Source: Hymenobacter daecheongensis DSM 21074 (GTDB lineage: Bacteria; Bacteroidota; Bacteroidia; Cytophagales; Hymenobacteraceae). Taken from it: a stretch of 64,000 bases of DNA. The stretch covers positions 310,001 to 374,000 of the forward strand of contig NZ_FQYN01000004.1 of assembly GCF_900141805.1 (NCBI RefSeq), in the 5' to 3' direction. Shown here one piece after another: positions 61,027 to 64,000 of the stretch (positions within the stretch are counted from its first letter, which is position 1; each line of letters opens with the position of its first letter). The notes below the pieces were generated by a model. It saw only the letters and a program-made list of their open reading frames with translations. It was not told the origin of the DNA and searched no databases. The translations under genes were made by a program, and so were the position numbers.

Positions 61027-61250
61027 AGTGGTGAAGTTGCGGAGTGGTGAAGCCTGTCATTGCGAGCAAAGCGAAGCAATCCGTCCTGGACAATGAGCTA
61101 ATCCTTATTTCAGCAAAAAGCCCTGACGTATGCCTTGCGTCAGGGCTTTGCAGTGAAAAGGAGTTGGGTACATTTGAGAGGATGGATTGCTTCGTCCTTC
61201 GTCCTCGCAATGACAGGCTTCACCACTCCGCAACTTCACCACTTCACAAC
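61020..61250. repeat. Outer inverted repeat around family A copy 3
   Basis: Perfect 35 bp arms (61020-61054 and 61216-61250), with GTTGTGAAGTGGTGAAG and its complement, directly flank family A copy 3. Together with that copy's terminal 12 bp they form a 47 bp unbroken stem. The arms are built of GTGGTGAAGTTG-type units. The left arm includes the stop of the glycosylase gene. Confidence 0.9.
61055..61215. repeat. Family A inverted-repeat element, copy 3
   Basis: A 161 bp element with the same nested blocks as copies 1 and 2: TGTCATTGCGAGCA, GAAGCAATCCGTCCT, GGACAATGAGCTAA, AAGCCCTGACGTATG, and GTACATTTGAGAGGA before the right arm. It lies inside a larger inverted repeat. Confidence 0.9.
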
Positions 61251-61282
61251 TCCACCACCTCACAACTCCACTAATTCACTGC

Positions 61283-61483
61283 ATGAAACCTACCTACGGA
61301 TTACCGGCACTGCTTTCCTTTTTCATTCCCGGCCTGGGGCAGCTTATCAAAGGACAATTTATCAAAGCGTTTCTGATCTGGGCCGTGGGCGGCGTGGTGG
61401 GCTTTCTGCTGGCTTGGACGCTCGTTGTGCCCTTCGTTATCTGGGCCTGGAACGTGTATGATGCTTACAACGACCCAGCCTAA
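61283..61483 (+). CDS. Small TM2-like membrane protein
   Basis: A protein of 66 residues with two hydrophobic helices (about 6-20 PALLSFFIPGLGQLI and 28-58 AFLIWAVGGVVGFLLAW ... VPFVIWAWNVYDAYN). The GxGQL turn after helix 1 and the D-A-Y end recall TM2-domain proteins. Function unknown. It is 33 bases past the outer repeat. Confidence 0.65.
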   Translation: MKPTYGLPALLSFFIPGLGQLIKGQFIKAFLIWAVGGVVGFLLAWTLVVPFVIWAWNVYDAYNDPA

Positions 61484-61489
61484 GCCCGC

Positions 61490-61765
61490 GTGGCCGTACT
61501 GCACCTCAAAGCCAAACCCAACGCCCGCGCCAACTAGCTGCTGGTAGCGCCCGACGGCACCGTGACGGTGCGCCTGCAAGCCCCCGCCCACGATGGCAAG
61601 GCCAACGCCTGCCTACTGGCCTATCTGGCCGCGGTGTTTGGCCTAAGCAAAGCCAGCGTGACGCTGCTGAGCGGGCACACCGCCCCCTTCAAGAAAGTGG
61701 CACTGGCCGGCATAGACGATGCCACGCTGCACGCCGTGCTGGCCCGCCACCAACCCCTGCCCTGA
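61490..61765 (+). pseudogene. DUF167/YggU family gene with an in-frame TAG
   Basis: A GTG at 61490, 6 bases after the preceding stop, begins a DUF167 frame (VAVLHLKAKPNARAN), then a TAG at 61535-61537, then LLVAPDGTVTVRLQAPAHDGKANACLLAYLAAVFGLSKASV... to a TGA at 61763-61765. Both halves match a single DUF167 domain in order and in one frame, with the stop where family members usually have Gln, Glu or Lys (one base change from CAG or AAG). Reading from an ATG at 61562 would lose the first strands of the fold. The intact downstream frame suggests a recent loss. Function of the family is unknown. Confidence 0.75.
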
Positions 61766-61841
61766 CGCGCGACGGCGCAACCCCGGGCGGCGGCCACGTA
61801 TAAGGGCGCAGTCTGGTTTTTCACCCGTTTTTTATTTCCGC

Positions 61842-62639
61842 ATGACATTTCCTACCTGGGCCCTGGCGGGCTTCTGGGGCCTGGTTTCGGGCTCGGCGCT
61901 GCTGCTGGGGGCCGCGCTGGGCTACTTCGCCCACGTGCCGCAGCGCCTGATTGCGGCCATTATGGCCTTCGGCAGTGGCGTTCTTATTTCCACGCTTTCC
62001 CTGGAGCTGATGGAGGAGGCCTACCACAAAGGCGGCCTCCATGCCACGGCGCTGGGCTTTGTGGGCGGGGCCGTGGCCTACACGCTGGCCAACTGGCTGC
62101 TGGCCCGCGCCGGGGCCAAGCACCGCAAACGCTCCGGCGAGCATCAGCGCGTGGAGCGCGGGCAGGTGCAGCAGGGCCAGAAGGAAGGCACCGAGGCCGG
62201 CGACGACAACGGCATGGCCCTGGCCATCGGGGCCCTGCTCGACGGCATTCCGGAGAGTATCGTTATTGGCCTGAGTATGCTGGCGGGTGGGGCGGTGAGC
62301 GTGGTGGCCGTAACGGCCATTTTTATGTCGAACCTGCCGGAGGGGCTTTCCAGCGCGGCCGGTATGCGCAAGGCCGGCCGCTCGGCCCGCTATGTACTGC
62401 TGCTCTGGGGCGGCATTGCGCTTGTTTCGGGCGTGTCGTCGTTGGTGGGCTACACGGTGTTCAGCCAATTTTCGCCCCAGGTAGTGGCCGCCACCACCGC
62501 CATTGCCGCCGGAGCCGTGCTGGCCATGATTGCCGACACGATGATTCCGGAAGCCTTCGAAACTGCCCACAACTTCACCGGCCTGATTACGGTGCTGGGC
62601 TTTCTGGCCTCGTTTTTTCTGAGCAAGATGGGCGAGTAG
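61842..62639 (+). CDS. ZIP-family metal transporter
   Basis: A protein of 265 residues with about eight helices; the start at 61842 (MTFPTWALAGFWGLVSGSALLLGAALG) gives a full first helix. Between helices 3 and 4 is a polar loop (about 85-125: RAGAKHRKRSGEHQRVERG). Metal-site helices are seen: ALAIGALLDGIPESIVIGLS and AIFMSNLPEGLSSAAGM, with an Asp and Asn in place of the usual His in the first positions. ZIP proteins take in zinc or iron. The exact metal is uncertain. Family C copy 2 follows. Confidence 0.88.
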   Translation: MTFPTWALAGFWGLVSGSALLLGAALGYFAHVPQRLIAAIMAFGSGVLISTLSLELMEEAYHKGGLHATALGFVGGAVAYTLANWLLARAGAKHRKRSGEHQRVERGQVQQGQKEGTEAGDDNGMALAIGALLDGIPESIVIGLSMLAGGAVSVVAVTAIFMSNLPEGLSSAAGMRKAGRSARYVLLLWGGIALVSGVSSLVGYTVFSQFSPQVVAATTAIAAGAVLAMIADTMIPEAFETAHNFTGLITVLGFLASFFLSKMGE

Positions 62640-62661
62640 ATGGCGGAACAGCCGCAGCGCG

Positions 62662-62815
62662 GCGGCAGGTTTGTAGAGACCAATCGTAGAAAGAAACAAA
62701 GCCGCGTAGCGGTGACAGAGTCGTTCGGGCGGTTCTGTCGCCGCTACGCGGCTTGTTCCTTCTCCTTCCTCTATTTTCTACAAACCTGTCACCGCTACGC
62801 GGCTTTGCATTGCTT
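62662..62815. repeat. Family C repeat, copy 2
   Basis: Three versions of the 20-base AAGCCGCGTAGCGGTGACAG unit lie in alternating sense (about 62698-62718, 62729-62750, 62788-62810), with GGTTTGTAGA before and TCTACAAACC after. The unit also occurs in copy 1 (32513-32640). It fills the convergent gap between the ZIP and amt genes. Confidence 0.8.
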
Positions 62816-62861
62816 TGCCCGTAGCGCTTTGGCCTGCATCAGCTTCAAAAAACCTTCCCGC

Positions 62862-64000
62862 TCAGCCCTGCGCCGGGGTAGGCTCCTTGCGGTAGGAGTG
62901 CTCAAATTCTTCGTCGGTGTGGTAGGTGGATTCGGCGTGCTGGCTTAGGTCGAGGCCGCGCTCCTCGTCGGTGGCCTTTACGCGCAGACCGAAGCAGGAA
63001 TCCGTGATTTTGAGCAGCGCCCACGAGCCCAGAAAGGAATAAACCACCACGATAAGCAGGCCCAGCACGTGGTAGCCAAACAGCGTGGCCGTACCGTGAA
63101 TCAAGCCGCCGCTTTCGGCAAATACGCCCGTGAGCAGCATGCCCACAATGCCGCCCAGCCCGTGGCAGGGAAACACGTCGAGCGTGTCGTCGATGTTGGT
63201 GTAGCTGGTCTGCCAGTGCACAGCCGCCTGACTGATAAGCGCCGCCACCACCCCAATTAGAATGCTCTGACCATACGAGACGTAGCCGGCGGCCGGCGTG
63301 ATGGCCACCAGCCCTACCACGGCCCCGATGCAGGCACCAACGGCCGTGGGCTTGCCGCCGCGGGCCAGCTCCACCAGCATCCAGGCAATGAGGGCCGCCG
63401 CCGAGGCCAGGTTGGTGGTCACGAAGGCTTGGGCGGCCAGCGCATTGGCTCCCAGCGCCGAGCCGGCATTGAACCCAAACCAGCCAAACCAGAGCAGGCC
63501 GGTGCCCAGCAGCACGTAGGGCACATTGGGGGTTGCAAAGGGCTGCCGGCTGGCCCCACCCACGCGCGGCCCCAGCACCAGCGCCCCCGCCAGCGCCGCA
63601 ATGCCGGCCGAGATATGCACCACCGTGCCGCCCGCAAAATCGAGCACGCCCCAGCGCCGCAGAAAGCCGTCGGGGTGCCAGGTCCAGTGCGCCAGCGGGC
63701 AGTAGATAAACAGGCAAAACAGCACCATAAAGGCCAGATAGCCCTTAAAGCGCACCCGCTCGGCAAACGAGCCGGTGATGAGCGCCGGCGTGATAACGGC
63801 AAATTTGAGCTGAAACGCGAAGAACAGAATGAACGGGATGCCCGGCGACAATACCGGATGCGGAGCCGTACCCACATTGCGTAGCAGCCCAAACGTGAGC
63901 GGATTGCCAATCAGGCCGCGCCAGCTGGTGCCGTAGGCCAGCGAAAAGCCCACGAAATACCACACCAGCGTGATAACGCCCAGGGCCACGAAGCTCTGCA
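62862..64000 (-). CDS. amt: Ammonium transporter, N-terminus beyond the window
   Basis: The frame runs off the right edge; about 379 residues are visible. Eight or so helices are present. Amt hallmarks: LDFAGGTVVHISAG with the conserved Asp and first pore His, WFGWFGFNAGSALG, FPCHGLGGIVGM with the second pore His, and the C-terminal TDEERGLDLSQHAESTYH region that interacts with GlnK. It conducts ammonium. The C-tail ends in an acidic-to-basic stretch (EEFEHSYRKEPTPAQG). No glnK is seen. Confidence 0.95.
   Translation of the reverse strand, partial: QSFVALGVITLVWYFVGFSLAYGTSWRGLIGNPLTFGLLRNVGTAPHPVLSPGIPFILFFAFQLKFAVITPALITGSFAERVRFKGYLAFMVLFCLFIYCPLAHWTWHPDGFLRRWGVLDFAGGTVVHISAGIAALAGALVLGPRVGGASRQPFATPNVPYVLLGTGLLWFGWFGFNAGSALGANALAAQAFVTTNLASAAALIAWMLVELARGGKPTAVGACIGAVVGLVAITPAAGYVSYGQSILIGVVAALISQAAVHWQTSYTNIDDTLDVFPCHGLGGIVGMLLTGVFAESGGLIHGTATLFGYHVLGLLIVVVYSFLGSWALLKITDSCFGLRVKATDEERGLDLSQHAESTYHTDEEFEHSYRKEPTPAQG

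Noticed and set aside
53677..61537. Stop-codon recoding (TAA and TAG read as amino acids)
   Set aside because: Many intact genes here end with TAA or TAG at the expected place (for example pyk with TAG, rpsT and pth with TAA), so the two interrupted frames are better explained as nonsense changes.
61535..61537. Selenocysteine or pyrrolysine insertion at the DUF167 amber codon
   Set aside because: The family has no functional residue of that kind here, and no pyrrolysine genes are seen; loss of the gene is simpler.

Overview
This 64 kb window reads as a stretch of ordinary chromosome from a GC-rich Bacteroidota of the Cytophagales, most likely Hymenobacter or a close relative. This rests on three things seen in the sequence. 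Several secreted proteins end in type IX secretion (T9SS, Por) sorting domains. Several promoters match the Bacteroidota pattern TTTG-N19/20-TAnnTTTG. Gene sets typical of the phylum are present: acpP-fabF-rnc beside IPExxxVDY-pyk, tgt-lptF, tRNA-Gln-prs-rplY-pth, and an isolated atpDC pair. The species call is inference. I see no prophage, insertion sequence with a transposase, CRISPR array, rRNA operon, or restriction/defence island.

Layout. 1-9 kb: end of a T9SS cargo protein, a two-gene outer-membrane unit (PorV/PorQ-like barrel plus a secreted helix-hairpin-helix/barrel protein), a large FG-GAP T9SS cargo protein and an S46 dipeptidyl-peptidase. 9-24 kb: mostly housekeeping, with yidD, lgt, nadE, rnc, fabF, acpP, pyk, rpsT, an MFS transporter, an alpha/beta hydrolase, rsmG, an ECF-type sigma factor and a glycosyltransferase. 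25-33 kb: tgt, an LptF/G permease, an EamA transporter, ispE, and a three-gene cluster resembling pglC-pglD-pglE for a bacillosamine-type amino sugar. 33-39 kb: AraC-type regulator, TPR-fused serine hydrolase, ThuA lipoprotein, kelch T9SS protein and a trans-sulfuration enzyme. 39-48 kb: atpDC, tRNA-Gln, prs, CocE hydrolase, rplY, pth and metG. 48-64 kb: histone H1-like protein, DUF3050, msrB, typA, a broken coiled-coil gene, methyltransferase, acylphosphatase, TonB receptor, a TrmH methylase, a histidine kinase and response regulator, an endonuclease III relative, a broken DUF167 gene, a ZIP transporter and the start of an ammonium transporter (cut by the window edge).

The most unusual content is between the genes. 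About fifteen intergenic spaces carry long inverted repeats, up to 47 bp of perfect stem. At least four recurring families are visible (A with three copies; B, C and D with two each), plus several single-copy palindromes. Some have supplied the ends of genes: the last codons and stop of pglD, the last codons and stop of the endonuclease III relative, and the GTG start of pth. Other points worth a look are two genes interrupted by a single in-frame stop, a Tgt that lacks its three zinc cysteines, a secreted HhH protein that appears to be an outer-membrane barrel, and a histidine kinase that may be translated from a leaderless mRNA.
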